Shown here piece by piece: positions 41,973 through 49,917 of a stretch of 57,693 nucleotides of DNA; position 1 is the stretch's first letter; each line of letters opens with the position of its first letter. Under the pieces are notes generated by a model. That model saw only the letters and a list, made by a program, of their open reading frames with translations, ran no database searches and was not told the origin of the DNA. This stretch comes from Candidatus Nanogingivalis gingivitcus (GTDB taxonomy: Bacteria; Patescibacteriota; Saccharimonadia; Saccharimonadales; Saccharimonadaceae): contig NZ_PRLK01000005.1 of the NCBI RefSeq assembly GCF_004151455.1, forward strand, positions 1 through 57,693. Reading direction: 5' to 3'. The translations under genes were made by a program, and so were the position numbers.

Positions 41973-42050
41973 TGGCGGGCCCGACCGGATTCGAACCGGC
42001 GATCTCCTCCGTGACAGGGAGGCGTACTAGGCCATCTATACCACGAGCCC
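41973..42050 (-). tRNA. tRNA-Asp(GTC)
   Basis: 78 nt with encoded CCA. Acceptor GGGCTCG/CGGGCCC (one G-T), discriminator G; anticodon arm CCTCC-CTGTCAC-GGAGG gives GTC; T arm CCGGTTCGAATCCGG. It decodes GAC/GAT. Confidence 0.97.
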
Positions 42051-42130
42051 ATTGATAGACTGCTATAATTATACTAAATAGAATAAACTAATGCAAGTGT
42101 TTTGCGTTTTAAAATTGTCTTTTTTTGTGC

Positions 42131-42136
42131 TATAAT
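42131..42136 (+). promoter_or_regulatory. -10 box of tRNA-Thr
   Basis: TGCTATAAT with TATAAT eight bases before the tRNA 5' end. Confidence 0.65.
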
Positions 42137-42144
42137 TTTATCAT

Positions 42145-42220
42145 GCCGATATAGCTCAGCTGGTAGAGCAACGCATTCGTAACGCGTAGGCCAGCGGTTC
42201 AATCCCGCTTATCGGCTCCA
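42145..42220 (+). tRNA. tRNA-Thr(CGT)
   Basis: 76 nt with encoded CCA. Acceptor GCCGATA/TATCGGC, discriminator T; anticodon loop TTCGTAA gives CGT, decoding ACG; T arm AGCGGTTCAATCCCGCT. The anticodon stem has one closing mismatch. Confidence 0.96.
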
Positions 42221-42229
42221 TGTAAGATT

Positions 42230-42607
42230 ATGAAAAAGAAAATTATAGACTTATTTAAACCATTATTTAAAGATAAAACAGTATTTGGATATATGTTTTT
42301 AGTATCTTTTCTAGGTATCCTATTTTGGCTTATTTTGGCACTAAATACACAGTTTGTCGATCGTTTAATATATTCAAGATATACATTTTTTGGAACAGAG
42401 CACTATTATAAAGATGTTTGGTATTATAGATTAATAGTATCTACCGTTGGTATTGTTTTAATGAGTTTGCATAATTTTATTATTGCAAAGATATATAAAA
42501 TATTTGGCAAAAGGTATACTTTATTTTTTGCCGTTTTAAGTGCTGTAGTTGCAATTATTGGTATATTTATTATTACTGCATCTATTAGGGAGATACCTAA
42601 TCAATAA
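42230..42607 (+). CDS. Small multi-pass membrane protein next to a glycosyltransferase
   Basis: A 125-residue protein, not recognised. It has three membrane helices (TVFGYMFLVSFLGILFWLILALN, YYRLIVSTVGIVLMSLHNFIIAKIY, YTLFFAVLSAVVAIIGIFIITASI) and basic loops facing the cytoplasm. It starts nine bases after tRNA-Thr and its stop codon overlaps the ATG of the GT2 gene (TAATG), so the two proteins are made together. The pairing suggests an accessory subunit of the glycosyltransferase, as small membrane partners accompany other polymerising GT2 enzymes; this is inference. Confidence 0.6.
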   Translation: MKKKIIDLFKPLFKDKTVFGYMFLVSFLGILFWLILALNTQFVDRLIYSRYTFFGTEHYYKDVWYYRLIVSTVGIVLMSLHNFIIAKIYKIFGKRYTLFFAVLSAVVAIIGIFIITASIREIPNQ

Positions 42608-44262
42608 TGAATGATATAGAGATTCCGCAAGGTAAAAGAACGAAGTTCTATCGTTTTTTTGAGATATTGCCAGCATTCCTTAGCTATTCAGCTTTATTAT
42701 TAATGGTTGTATTATCAATAATATCGCCTTTTTGGGCTTCAGTATATTTATTAACTATTGTTGTAACTCTGCTTATAAAATCTATCGGTATAGCATATAG
42801 AACTTTTGGTGGCTATATGAAAATGAAATCAGCAATGAAAGTAGATTGGAGCAGAAGGCTTTATGAATTATCTAACCCACAAGAATATAAAGCCGGCAAC
42901 AAAAAAGATTTTCATTATCATGAGCATGAAAAAAATATAAAATTAGCTTTAGACGGTAAAATTACTATTAATGCAGGTAGCATTTTTAATGCAATAATTA
43001 TTGCAGCTTATAATGAGCCATATGAAGTGATTAAGCCCACTATAGAATCTATATTGAAGACTACATTTTCTAAAGAAAAAACTTTTATAGTTTTAGCTTA
43101 CGAAGAAAGAGGCGGGGAAGATATAGAAAAAACAGCAATTAGGTTGCAAAAGGAGTTTAAGAATAAATTTTATAATTTTGAAATAGTTAAACACCCTAAA
43201 AGTATACCTAATGAAGTAGTGGGTAAAGGCGGAAATATTACTTATGCAGGTAAGTTTTTAGCAGAGTATTGTAAAAATAATAATATAAAATATAGTGATG
43301 TTATTGTTACTACTCTAGATAGTGACAATAAACCAGATAAAAACTATTTTGACGTTGTGACATATGAATATATAGTTAGAAATGATAGAAAACACTTTTC
43401 ATATCAGCCAATATCATTATTCTTAAATAATATTTGGGATGTTCCAGCTCCTATGAGGGTGGTAGCTACAGGTAACTCTTTTTGGAATATAGTCGTTTCT
43501 ATGAGGCCACATTTAATTAGGAATTTTGCTTCACACTCTCAAAGCTTAGACGCTTTAGCCGAAATGAATTTCTGGAGTACTAGAACTATAGTTGAAGATG
43601 GTCATCAATTTTGGCGTAGCTACTTCCATTTTAACGGAAAATACTCTGTTGTGCCAATTATGATTCCTATTTATCAAGATGCAGTATTAAGTGAAACATT
43701 AATTAAAACGTTAAAAGCGCAATTTATACAATTGCGTAGGTGGATGTACGGAGCTAGTGATGTGCCTTACGTTGCTAAAAATATTTTTACAAAAAATCGT
43801 AAAGTACCTTTTTGGGATAGTTTATTTAAATTTATAAGGCTTTTGGAAGGGCATGTTTCTATGGTATATCAAGCACCAATTACTGCTTTTGGGGGGTGGA
43901 TTCCATTATTAATAAATGCGTCAGCATCAAGGAGTTTAATATCTCACCAATTACCAAATATAATTAGTATTATTCAACAAATAGCAACGGTAGGTCTTTT
44001 TGTGGCTATATTAATTAGCCTAAAAATGTTACCCCCAAAACCTGCTAGGTATAAAAAACACAGAACTTTATTTATGGTTCTTCAATGGGGACTTATGCCT
44101 ATAACTGCAATATGTTACGGCTCTGCATCTGCTTTTTATTCTCAAACTAGGCTGGCTCTTGGCAAATATTTAGATAAGTTTGATGTCACGCAAAAAGGTA
44201 CTGTAGAAGATATAGCAAAAGCTAAAGAAGAAAGAAAAAATAAAAAAATGAAATTAAAATAG
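42607..44262 (+). CDS. Processive GT2 membrane glycosyltransferase
   Basis: A 551-residue membrane enzyme. Two N-terminal helices (FLSYSALLLMVVLSIISPF, SVYLLTIVVTLLIKSI) precede a cytoplasmic GT-A domain beginning AIIIAAYNEPYEVIKPTIESIL. Catalytic markers are the DxD motif TTLDSDNKPD (near residue 236), the acid TIVEDGHQFWR (near 329) and QLRRWMYG (near 375, the QxxRW motif). C-terminal helices follow. This D, DxD, ED, QxxRW set is that of cellulose/hyaluronan-synthase-like polymerases. The sugar and product are unknown; surface polysaccharide is the natural guess. No PilZ domain or partner synthesis genes are near. Confidence 0.85.
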   Translation: MNDIEIPQGKRTKFYRFFEILPAFLSYSALLLMVVLSIISPFWASVYLLTIVVTLLIKSIGIAYRTFGGYMKMKSAMKVDWSRRLYELSNPQEYKAGNKKDFHYHEHEKNIKLALDGKITINAGSIFNAIIIAAYNEPYEVIKPTIESILKTTFSKEKTFIVLAYEERGGEDIEKTAIRLQKEFKNKFYNFEIVKHPKSIPNEVVGKGGNITYAGKFLAEYCKNNNIKYSDVIVTTLDSDNKPDKNYFDVVTYEYIVRNDRKHFSYQPISLFLNNIWDVPAPMRVVATGNSFWNIVVSMRPHLIRNFASHSQSLDALAEMNFWSTRTIVEDGHQFWRSYFHFNGKYSVVPIMIPIYQDAVLSETLIKTLKAQFIQLRRWMYGASDVPYVAKNIFTKNRKVPFWDSLFKFIRLLEGHVSMVYQAPITAFGGWIPLLINASASRSLISHQLPNIISIIQQIATVGLFVAILISLKMLPPKPARYKKHRTLFMVLQWGLMPITAICYGSASAFYSQTRLALGKYLDKFDVTQKGTVEDIAKAKEERKNKKMKLK

Positions 44263-44283
44263 ATTAATTTCATTTTTTTATTT

Positions 44284-44360
44284 TGGTGGGCAATAGAGGA
44301 CTCGAACCTCTGACTTTCACAACGTCAATGTGACGCTCTAGCCAACTGAGCTAATTGTCC
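44284..44360 (-). tRNA. tRNA-Val(GAC)
   Basis: 77 nt with encoded CCA. Anticodon arm TCACA-TTGACGT-TGTGA gives GAC, decoding GUC/GUU. T arm AGAGGTTCGAGTCCTCT. Acceptor GGACAAT/ATTGCCC has an A-C mismatch at the third pair, otherwise complete. Confidence 0.94.
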
Positions 44361-44454
44361 ATATTTTTATATTAATCACATTCTATCAAAAGTTGAATTA
44401 AAAGTCTATAAATGCTAAAATTAAAAGAATAAACATACTATTTAAGGGAGTAAA

Positions 44455-46290
44455 ATGATGCAGGAAGCTAAGAACAATTTAAAATTATCTACTATGCGTC
44501 ATAGTCTAGCTCATATTATGGCTGCGGCTGTTCAAAGGCTATATCCAGATGCTAAATTTGGAGTTGGCCCTTCTATAGAAGACGGTTTTTATTATGATAT
44601 AGATCTTGGCGAGAAAAAGATATCAGAAAAAGATTTTGTTAAGATTGAAAAAATGATGCGAAAAATCATTAAAGAAAATCAGCAGTTCATTAGAACTGAA
44701 AAAACTATTGAAGAAGCTATAGAATGGGCTAAAGAAAAAAAACAGGATTATAAATTAGAATTGTTAAATGATCTAAAAAAATACGGAACAACTAATGCGA
44801 ATGTTATAAGCTCTGAAATCTTTGACGATAAAGAAATAGAAAATGATGTTAAAACAGTTAGCTTCTATACTAATGGCAATTATCAAGACCTATGTCGTGG
44901 TCCGCATGTTGATGATACTAGCAAGATAGGTGCTTTTAAAATTATGAAAGTTGCTGGTGCGTATTGGAGAGGAAACGAAAACAATCCCCAAATGCAAAGG
45001 CTATACGGGGTAGCTTTTGATAGCGAGGAAGAGCTAGAGCAATACTTAAATAAGCTAGAAGAAGCTAAAAAGAGAGATCATCGTAAACTAGGCAAGGAGC
45101 TTGACTTATATACGTTCTCGCCGTTAGTAGGTGCAGGTCTTCCGCTATTTACTCCAAGAGGAACTGTTCTTAGAGATCTATTAGCTAGCTATTCTAATCA
45201 ATTAAGGCAAGAATACGGCTTTCAGAAAGTGTGGACTCCACATATTACAAAGAAAGACTTATATGAAAAATCTGGACACTGGGCTAAATTTGGTGAAGAA
45301 CTTTTCTTGGTTACCAGCCAAGAGACTAGCGATAGCTTCGCTTTAAAACCAATGAACTGTCCTCATCATACACAAATTTATGCCTCTAATCCTAGAAGCT
45401 ATAAGGATCTTCCAATTAGATACCTCGAAACAACTACAGATTATAGAGATGAAAAAACAGGTGAATTAGGAGGTCTTAATAGGGTTCGCTCATTAACTCA
45501 AGATGATTCTCATATTTTTTGCCGTAAAGATCAAATAGAGGTAGAAATACAAAATCTACTTAGCTGTGCTAATAAGTTATATAGTAGTATTGGAATGAAC
45601 CTACATGTTAGGCTTAGCTATAGAGACGATTCAGATGGTTATTTAGGCGATAAAAGTCTATGGCAATCTGCCCAAGAGCAGCTTAAAAAGGCTGTAATAA
45701 GTAATAATTTAGACTATTTTGAGCAAGAGGGCGAAGCAGCTTTTTATGGTCCTAAAATTGACTTTATGGCTACTGATGCAATTGGCAGAGAACACCAGGT
45801 TGCTACAGTTCAATTAGACTTTGTTCAGCCTCAAAGATTTGAATTAACTTATAAGGATAGTGAGGCCCAAGATAAAACACCAGTTATGATACATTGTGCA
45901 CTTCTTGGTTCTATAGAACGCTTTATGAGTGTATATATTGAGCATCGTGCTGGATGGTTTGATTTTTGGGCTACACCTGAGCAGATTAGAATTTTACCTA
46001 TAAATGATAAAGTTGATTCATATATATCCGAAGTGAGCGCTATCTTAGACAATATTGTAATTAATAGCCCTATTAAATTTAATCAAATAAGATACTCTAT
46101 TGATAATAAAAAAGGTTCTTTAGGTAAAAAAATTCGTGATGCCGTTAAAATGAAGATACCTGTCCAAATTATTATTGGTGAGAGGGATATGGATAATAAA
46201 GAAGTAAGTATTCGCATACGTAAAAATGGTGATTTTATAGAAGAAAGTATTAGCTTATCAGATTTAGAGGCATATATTAAAAGTATATAA
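44455..46290 (+). CDS. thrS: Threonyl-tRNA synthetase lacking the TGS domain
   Basis: Class II synthetase for Thr, 611 residues. The N-terminal TGS domain of typical ThrRS is missing; the protein goes almost directly into the editing (N2) domain, TMRHSLAHIMAAAVQRLYPDAKFGVGPSIEDGFYYD, with the HxxxH and YQDLCRGPHVDDT zinc/editing residues. The catalytic core has FTPRGTVLRDLL, zinc-ligand MNCPHHTQIYAS, YLETTTDYRDEKTGELGGLNRVRSLTQDDSHIFCR and GGGERF-equivalent LGSIERFMSVYIEHRAG. The anticodon domain is at the C-terminus. A GGGAG Shine-Dalgarno precedes ATG ATG (44455 or 44458). miaA follows directly. Confidence 0.96.
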   Translation: MMQEAKNNLKLSTMRHSLAHIMAAAVQRLYPDAKFGVGPSIEDGFYYDIDLGEKKISEKDFVKIEKMMRKIIKENQQFIRTEKTIEEAIEWAKEKKQDYKLELLNDLKKYGTTNANVISSEIFDDKEIENDVKTVSFYTNGNYQDLCRGPHVDDTSKIGAFKIMKVAGAYWRGNENNPQMQRLYGVAFDSEEELEQYLNKLEEAKKRDHRKLGKELDLYTFSPLVGAGLPLFTPRGTVLRDLLASYSNQLRQEYGFQKVWTPHITKKDLYEKSGHWAKFGEELFLVTSQETSDSFALKPMNCPHHTQIYASNPRSYKDLPIRYLETTTDYRDEKTGELGGLNRVRSLTQDDSHIFCRKDQIEVEIQNLLSCANKLYSSIGMNLHVRLSYRDDSDGYLGDKSLWQSAQEQLKKAVISNNLDYFEQEGEAAFYGPKIDFMATDAIGREHQVATVQLDFVQPQRFELTYKDSEAQDKTPVMIHCALLGSIERFMSVYIEHRAGWFDFWATPEQIRILPINDKVDSYISEVSAILDNIVINSPIKFNQIRYSIDNKKGSLGKKIRDAVKMKIPVQIIIGERDMDNKEVSIRIRKNGDFIEESISLSDLEAYIKSI

Positions 46291-47145
46291 ATGAATAAAG
46301 TTTTGTTTATAACAGGCCCTACTGCTAGTGGAAAAACTAGTTTAGCTATAAAAATAGCTAAAAAGTTTAATGGTGAGATAATCTCTGCAGACTCCAGAGC
46401 TATTTATAGAGGTATTGATATAGCGTCTGCTAAACCTAGCCTAGAAGAGAGAGATGGGGTGATCCATTGGGGCTTTGATATAGTTAATGTTGGTGAACGC
46501 TTTACTGCTTATGATTATCAACAATATGCTTACAAAAAGATAGAAGATATTCTTTCTAGGTCGAAACTGCCTATAGTTATTGGTGGAACTGGACTATATA
46601 TAGACTCTTTGTTGTATAATTATCAATTTTCCAGTGAACCTAATTATGAGCTTAGAGACAGTCTAGAGAATAAGAGTTTAGAATACCTTGTAGAATATTG
46701 TAATAAAAACAATATAAATATGCCAGAAAATAAAAAAAATAAACGATATATAATTAGAGCAATAGAAAAACAAGGTTATAAAAATAATGGTAGAAAAGAC
46801 AATGATTTTACTAGTATAGCAGTAGGAATAACAACAGATAGATCAGTATTAAAAGATAGGATAGTTAAAAGAAACCGGGAATTCCTAAAATTAGGAATTA
46901 TAGAAGAAACCATTTGTCTTTCGAATAAATTTGGGTGGGACAATGAATCCATGACTGCTAATGCCTATCCATTAATTAGGAAATATTTAGATAATGAAAT
47001 TAATCTAGAAAAACTTATAGAACTTATGAGTATTAGAGATTGGCAACTAGCAAAAAGACAGATAACATTTATGAAGAGAAATAAGAAAATACATTGGCTA
47101 CAGCTAGAAGAAGCCGAGGCTTTTATAGAAAAAGAATTAAGTTAA
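46291..47145 (+). CDS. miaA: tRNA dimethylallyltransferase
   Basis: Adds the dimethylallyl group to A37 of UNN-decoding tRNAs. The P-loop is VLFITGPTASGKTSLAIKIAKKF, the DSRAIYRGIDIASAKPS element follows (EIISADSRAIYR), with WGFDIVNVGERFTAYDYQQYA, PIVIGGTGLYIDSLLYNY, KRYIIRAIEKQG and the C-terminal IRDWQLAKRQITFMKRNKKIHWL. At 284 residues it is a complete, slightly short family member. The ATG immediately follows the thrS stop codon, so the two are co-translated. TsaD, which modifies A37 on other tRNAs, is also in the window. Confidence 0.96.
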   Translation: MNKVLFITGPTASGKTSLAIKIAKKFNGEIISADSRAIYRGIDIASAKPSLEERDGVIHWGFDIVNVGERFTAYDYQQYAYKKIEDILSRSKLPIVIGGTGLYIDSLLYNYQFSSEPNYELRDSLENKSLEYLVEYCNKNNINMPENKKNKRYIIRAIEKQGYKNNGRKDNDFTSIAVGITTDRSVLKDRIVKRNREFLKLGIIEETICLSNKFGWDNESMTANAYPLIRKYLDNEINLEKLIELMSIRDWQLAKRQITFMKRNKKIHWLQLEEAEAFIEKELS

Positions 47146-47187
47146 TTATAGCTATAAAATATAATAGTTATGTGCTAAAATATTATT

Positions 47188-47799
47188 ATGGAACGCAATA
47201 TAGACTCGCTATTCGGTTCTAAAACGAGGGTTAAATTATTAAACCTATTCTTTAATAATCCTAACACTAATTATTATGTTAGAGAAATAACTAGGTTAAT
47301 TGATGAGCAGGTAAATTCCGTAAGAAGAGAGCTCTCTAATTTACAAGAGGTAGGTATAGTTGTAAGTACTAATAATGAAAGGAAATTATTCTATACTTTA
47401 AATCACGATTTTGAATATTACCTACCACTAAGGGCAATTTTTTCTGACGAACCTATGCTATTAAAACGACAGAATACAGATGATAAAAATAGCAATTACT
47501 GGGATGATAAGTTATCTTTAGTATTAGATTATATTAATGTTTTCATAATATCTGGTAGATTAGTAGAAGATTCTACTTCTAAAGTAGATATGATTATCGT
47601 TGGAGACAATAAGGATAATAAACTATCAAATTGGGCTAATAGCCTAGAAGAATCTATGAATAAACAGCTTAACTATTCAATTATGAATACTAGCGAGTTT
47701 TATTATAGGTTTAGTACGAAAGATATTTTTCTAAATAGCGTATTAAAAAATAAATACAAAGTAATTTTAGATAAGAGCAATATTTTAGGTAAAGAGTAA
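47188..47799 (+). CDS. Winged-helix regulator with NTase-like tail
   Basis: A 203-residue protein. The N-terminal ~85 residues are a winged helix: SLFGSKTRVKLLNLFFNNPNTNYYVREITRLIDEQVNSVRRELSNLQEVGIVVSTNNERKLFYTLN, with a recognition helix (NSVRREL) and wing. The remainder (LSLVLDYINVFIISGRLVEDSTSKVDMIIVGDNKDNKLSNWANSL) is like a nucleotidyltransferase-fold sensor, in which the usual DxD catalytic pair reads as VDMIIVGD. Proteins of this two-domain type act as regulators or antitoxin-like partners. It is followed by an MBL-fold gene 14 bp downstream, its likely target or partner. TGCTAAAAT ends six bases before the ATG (leaderless layout). Confidence 0.7.
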   Translation: MERNIDSLFGSKTRVKLLNLFFNNPNTNYYVREITRLIDEQVNSVRRELSNLQEVGIVVSTNNERKLFYTLNHDFEYYLPLRAIFSDEPMLLKRQNTDDKNSNYWDDKLSLVLDYINVFIISGRLVEDSTSKVDMIIVGDNKDNKLSNWANSLEESMNKQLNYSIMNTSEFYYRFSTKDIFLNSVLKNKYKVILDKSNILGKE

Positions 47800-47813
47800 G
47801 GAAAATTATTTAT

Positions 47814-48449
47814 ATGTTTGAGATTGAATATAAAGGAGCTAATACTGTTGTAATAAGTACAAAAAAGACTAAACTTGTAGTAGATCCTTTATCTAATATA
47901 GAGTACAAATATAGTCCATCAAGTGATGCGGTTTTTTTGGCAACAGAGGAACGATTTTTGCCTGTAGATGAGGATTTTTCTATACTTAAAATTAGTTATC
48001 CAGGAAGTTACGAGGTGCAAGATTTTTCTATAAACGGTTTTCCTGAGACTAGGCATATCGACAGTGATGGTAGTAAAAAATCCGTTATTTATAGCATAGA
48101 AGTTCAAGGTGTAAGAATTGGCTTAATCGGAAATATATCTGCTAATTTTTCTGACGAACAACTAGAGAATTTAGGAGTTTTAGATATTTTAATTTTACCA
48201 GTTGGTGGTAATGGATATACACTAGATGCTACATCAGCCTCAAATATAGCACGAAGATCTGATGCTAAAATTATTATCCCAATTCATTATAATGATGGAT
48301 CTACTAAGTATGAAGTTATGCAAGATGACTTAGATATATTTACGAAAGAGATGGGGTTAGATACTGAAATTACATCTAAGTATAAAGTTAAAGGGATTAA
48401 TACTCTTCCAGAAAAAACTACCGTAGTAATTATAGAAAAAACAAAATAA
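47814..48449 (+). CDS. Degenerate MBL-fold (UlaG-like) protein
   Basis: A 211-residue protein with the outline of UlaG-type metallo-beta-lactamase folds: MFEIEYKGANTVVISTKKTKLVVDPLS (the N-terminal sheet ending in DP), GSYEVQDFSINGFPE, VYSIEVQGVRIGLIGNI, LDILILPVGGNGYTLDATSASNIARRSDAKIIIPIHYND. The HxHxDH metal motif is absent: the matching strand reads AVFLATEERFLPVDED. One late His (IPIHYND) is kept. It probably does not bind two metals and may be a non-enzymatic member. It is co-transcribed with the winged-helix regulator. Confidence 0.7.
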   Translation: MFEIEYKGANTVVISTKKTKLVVDPLSNIEYKYSPSSDAVFLATEERFLPVDEDFSILKISYPGSYEVQDFSINGFPETRHIDSDGSKKSVIYSIEVQGVRIGLIGNISANFSDEQLENLGVLDILILPVGGNGYTLDATSASNIARRSDAKIIIPIHYNDGSTKYEVMQDDLDIFTKEMGLDTEITSKYKVKGINTLPEKTTVVIIEKTK

Positions 48450-48477
48450 AAAATAAACCCTTAAGGGTTTATTTTTT
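48449..48477. terminator. Bidirectional terminator between the MBL gene and rpmB
   Basis: AAATAAACCC-TTAA-GGGTTTATTT (48451-48474), symmetrical, with A-rich and T-rich flanks on the two sides; serves the convergent pair. Confidence 0.85.
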
Positions 48478-48664
48478 ATAGTAGACCTTTTTTTCGTAAG
48501 GTTCTTATTGCACTCGTACTTAGATTTAGGCGAACTTTTTTACCATCAACTATCAAAGTTTTCTTTTGGATGTTTGGTTTAAAAGTTCTTTTAGTGCGAC
48601 GCAATGAGAAGCTAACATTATGTCCGTGTTGTTTTCCTTTACCGGTTAAATCACATACTGCCAT
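48476..48664 (-). CDS. rpmB: Ribosomal protein bL28
   Basis: Large-subunit L28, 62 residues, normal length. MAVCDLTGKGKQHGHNVSFSLRRTKRTFKPNIQKKTL carries the signature CxxTGKxxxxGxxVSxSxxRTKRxFxPN, and ends VRLNLSTSAIRTLRKKGL. Only one Cys of the zinc-binding set is present (VCDLTGK), so this is a non-zinc form, as in many bacteria. A real leader and a Shine-Dalgarno (AAAGAGAG) follow its consensus promoter. It converges with the MBL gene through a shared terminator. Confidence 0.95.
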   Translation of the reverse strand: MAVCDLTGKGKQHGHNVSFSLRRTKRTFKPNIQKKTLIVDGKKVRLNLSTSAIRTLRKKGLL

Positions 48665-48701
48665 TTTAAACTCTCTTTACTTATTATTTACAATCCGTTA
48701 T

Positions 48702-48730
48702 ATTATATATCATTTAAACTAAAAGGTCAA
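48702..48730 (-). promoter_or_regulatory. rpmB promoter, abutting the M50 gene promoter
   Basis: Minus strand TTGACC (48730-48725), 17-bp spacer, TATAAT (48707-48702). The opposite-strand TATAAT for the M50 gene is at 48737-48742, only six bases from this -35, so the two promoters may interfere. Confidence 0.8.
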
Positions 48731-48736
48731 GTAGTG

Positions 48737-48748
48737 TATAATATACTT
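48737..48748 (+). promoter_or_regulatory. M50 protease -10 box, leaderless start
   Basis: TATAAT (48737-48742) followed by ATACTT and ATG 48749. An in-frame GTG at 48734 overlaps the -10 and is not a start. Confidence 0.7.
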
Positions 48749-49366
48749 ATGAACTTAGATATTATAATCATAGGTTTTTTGTTTGTCCTATTTTCCATGA
48801 TAATTCATGAAATTGCTCATGGAATTATGGCGTTATGGTTGGGGGATTGTACAGCAAAAAATATGGGGAGGATAAGTTTAAACCCTACAAAACACTTAGA
48901 TTTATCTTTAAGTATATTTTTACCTATCGTTTGTATACTCACTAACTCTCCTATAATAGGAGGAGCTAAACCTGTGCCTATTAATAAAAACAATCTAAAA
49001 TGGGGAAATATAGGTATGGCTATAGTTTCTCTTGCCGGTCCATTATCAAACTTTATATTAGCTATATTAGCTATATCACTTATAGTTATATTTAATAATC
49101 CTATAGCTAGTATTTACCTACTATTTTTTGCAAAAATTAACTTAGGTTTAATGATATTCAATTTAATACCGATCCCTCCTTTAGATGGATCAAAAATATT
49201 ATACCCATTAGCACCAGATTTTATAAAGGGTCTTTTTGATAAAATTGAAATGCGCGGTTCTTGGATCGCACTTATCGTAATAATATTGTTTTCTTCAGAA
49301 ATTTCTGTTTTTGTATCATTTTTACAGTCTTTAATTATTAATGTATTTATGGCTTTTTTATCATAA
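48749..49366 (+). CDS. Site-2-protease-type zinc metalloprotease (M50)
   Basis: Intramembrane protease of the M50B type, 205 residues. Helix 1 carries the HExxH motif in FSMIIHEIAHGIMALWLGD. The third catalytic ligand is in NLIPIPPLDGSKIL (the NxxPxPPLDG motif). SLNPTKHLDLSLSIFLPIVC and IGGAKPVPINKNNLKW are family-typical loops. About five membrane helices are visible. No PDZ or CBS domain is attached, so this is the minimal form resembling SpoIVFB-like and YwhC-like enzymes, which cut membrane-bound regulators; the substrate is unknown. I use ATG 48749; the upstream GTG at 48734 would put five residues inside the -10 box. Confidence 0.9.
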   Translation: MNLDIIIIGFLFVLFSMIIHEIAHGIMALWLGDCTAKNMGRISLNPTKHLDLSLSIFLPIVCILTNSPIIGGAKPVPINKNNLKWGNIGMAIVSLAGPLSNFILAILAISLIVIFNNPIASIYLLFFAKINLGLMIFNLIPIPPLDGSKILYPLAPDFIKGLFDKIEMRGSWIALIVIILFSSEISVFVSFLQSLIINVFMAFLS

Positions 49367-49372
49367 TAATGC

Positions 49373-49378
49373 TATAAT
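49373..49378 (+). promoter_or_regulatory. -10 box of the RNA at 49385
   Basis: TGCTATAAT; predicted start at 49385-49387, directly at the base of the closing stem. Confidence 0.65.
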
Positions 49379-49384
49379 ATAGTT

Positions 49385-49532
49385 ATCCTTAGAGTAGATA
49401 ATGATTTTTCCTGAATAATCATTGATATAGGAACTCCAAATGATGGTCTATTGCCGTGGCAATAGGTTGCGGAGGTATCCACCCTTGCGATTTTGCGGGG
49501 AAAATATCACAAACTATTCTAAGGTTTTTTAT
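49385..49532 (+). ncRNA. Structured small RNA of unassigned class (~140 nt), before rnpB
   Basis: The 5' segment CCTTAGAGTAG (49387-49397) pairs over 11 bp, one of them G-U, with CTATTCTAAGG near 49515-49525, and the 3' arm is followed by a T-run, so the closing stem doubles as a terminator. Inside are AATGATT/AATCATT (7 bp), TGATAT/ATATCA (6 bp), CTATTGC/GCAATAG with a four-base loop, and CUCC/GGAG pairs around it. The shape (long closing stem, internal arms) recalls 6S RNA, but I see no decisive 6S motif; it also lacks the SRP RNA apex. I report it as a real but unnamed RNA. Confidence 0.65.
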
Positions 49533-49551
49533 TTTATGATAAAATTGTATG

Positions 49552-49885
49552 TATAGCTCATTGAATAGTCGCTGGATATTTTACATTCAGAGGAAAGTCC
49601 GGGCAGTATAGGACGCAACAGTTGCTAACGGCAACCGAGGGTAACCTTAGGGAAAGTGCCACAGAAACAATACCGCCTTTAACTAAAGGTAAGGGTGAAA
49701 TGAGTGAGGTAAGAGCTCACAGTTACTTATAGTGATATAAGGTAAGAGGTAAACCCTGTTGACTGCAAGGAGAACTAAAAAAATGGTTGTCCGCCATAGT
49801 TCGTTAACCGCTTGATTCTTAAAGCAATTTAAGAGCTAGATAGATGACTATTCTCGACAGAACCCGGCTTACAGATGAGCTTATA
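49552..49885 (+). ncRNA. rnpB: RNase P RNA (rnpB)
   Basis: Bacterial type A RNase P ribozyme, about 334 nt. The conserved elements are in order: GAGGAAAGTCCGGGC (49590-49604), the AGTGCCACAGAAA J region (49655-49668), GAGTGAGGTAAGAGCTCAC, and ACAGAACCCGGCTTACAG (49857-49874). P1 is closed by TATAGCTCAT (49552-49561) and ATGAGCTTATA (49875-49885). A TAAAAT -10 lies at 49540-49545. Expected product: the tRNA 5'-end processing ribozyme; the tRNAs here all have 5' flanks. A terminator follows at once. Confidence 0.95.
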
Positions 49886-49917
49886 AAAAATAACCCCTTA
49901 TAGGGGTTATTTTTTAT
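49886..49917. terminator. Terminator shared by rnpB and rplT
   Basis: AAAATAACCCC/GGGGTTATTTT hairpin followed by TTTTTATTTT on the plus strand; the reverse complement also ends in T-rich sequence, matching the convergent rplT. Confidence 0.85.

Noticed and set aside
41846..42052. Minus-strand frame over tRNA-Asp
   Set aside because: It spans the tRNA gene and its flanks; the tRNA explains the sequence.
49385..49532. SRP (4.5S) RNA identity for the small RNA before rnpB
   Set aside because: The conserved SRP apex (GGAAGG and AGCAG stretches) is not present, and the arms do not form one long hairpin.
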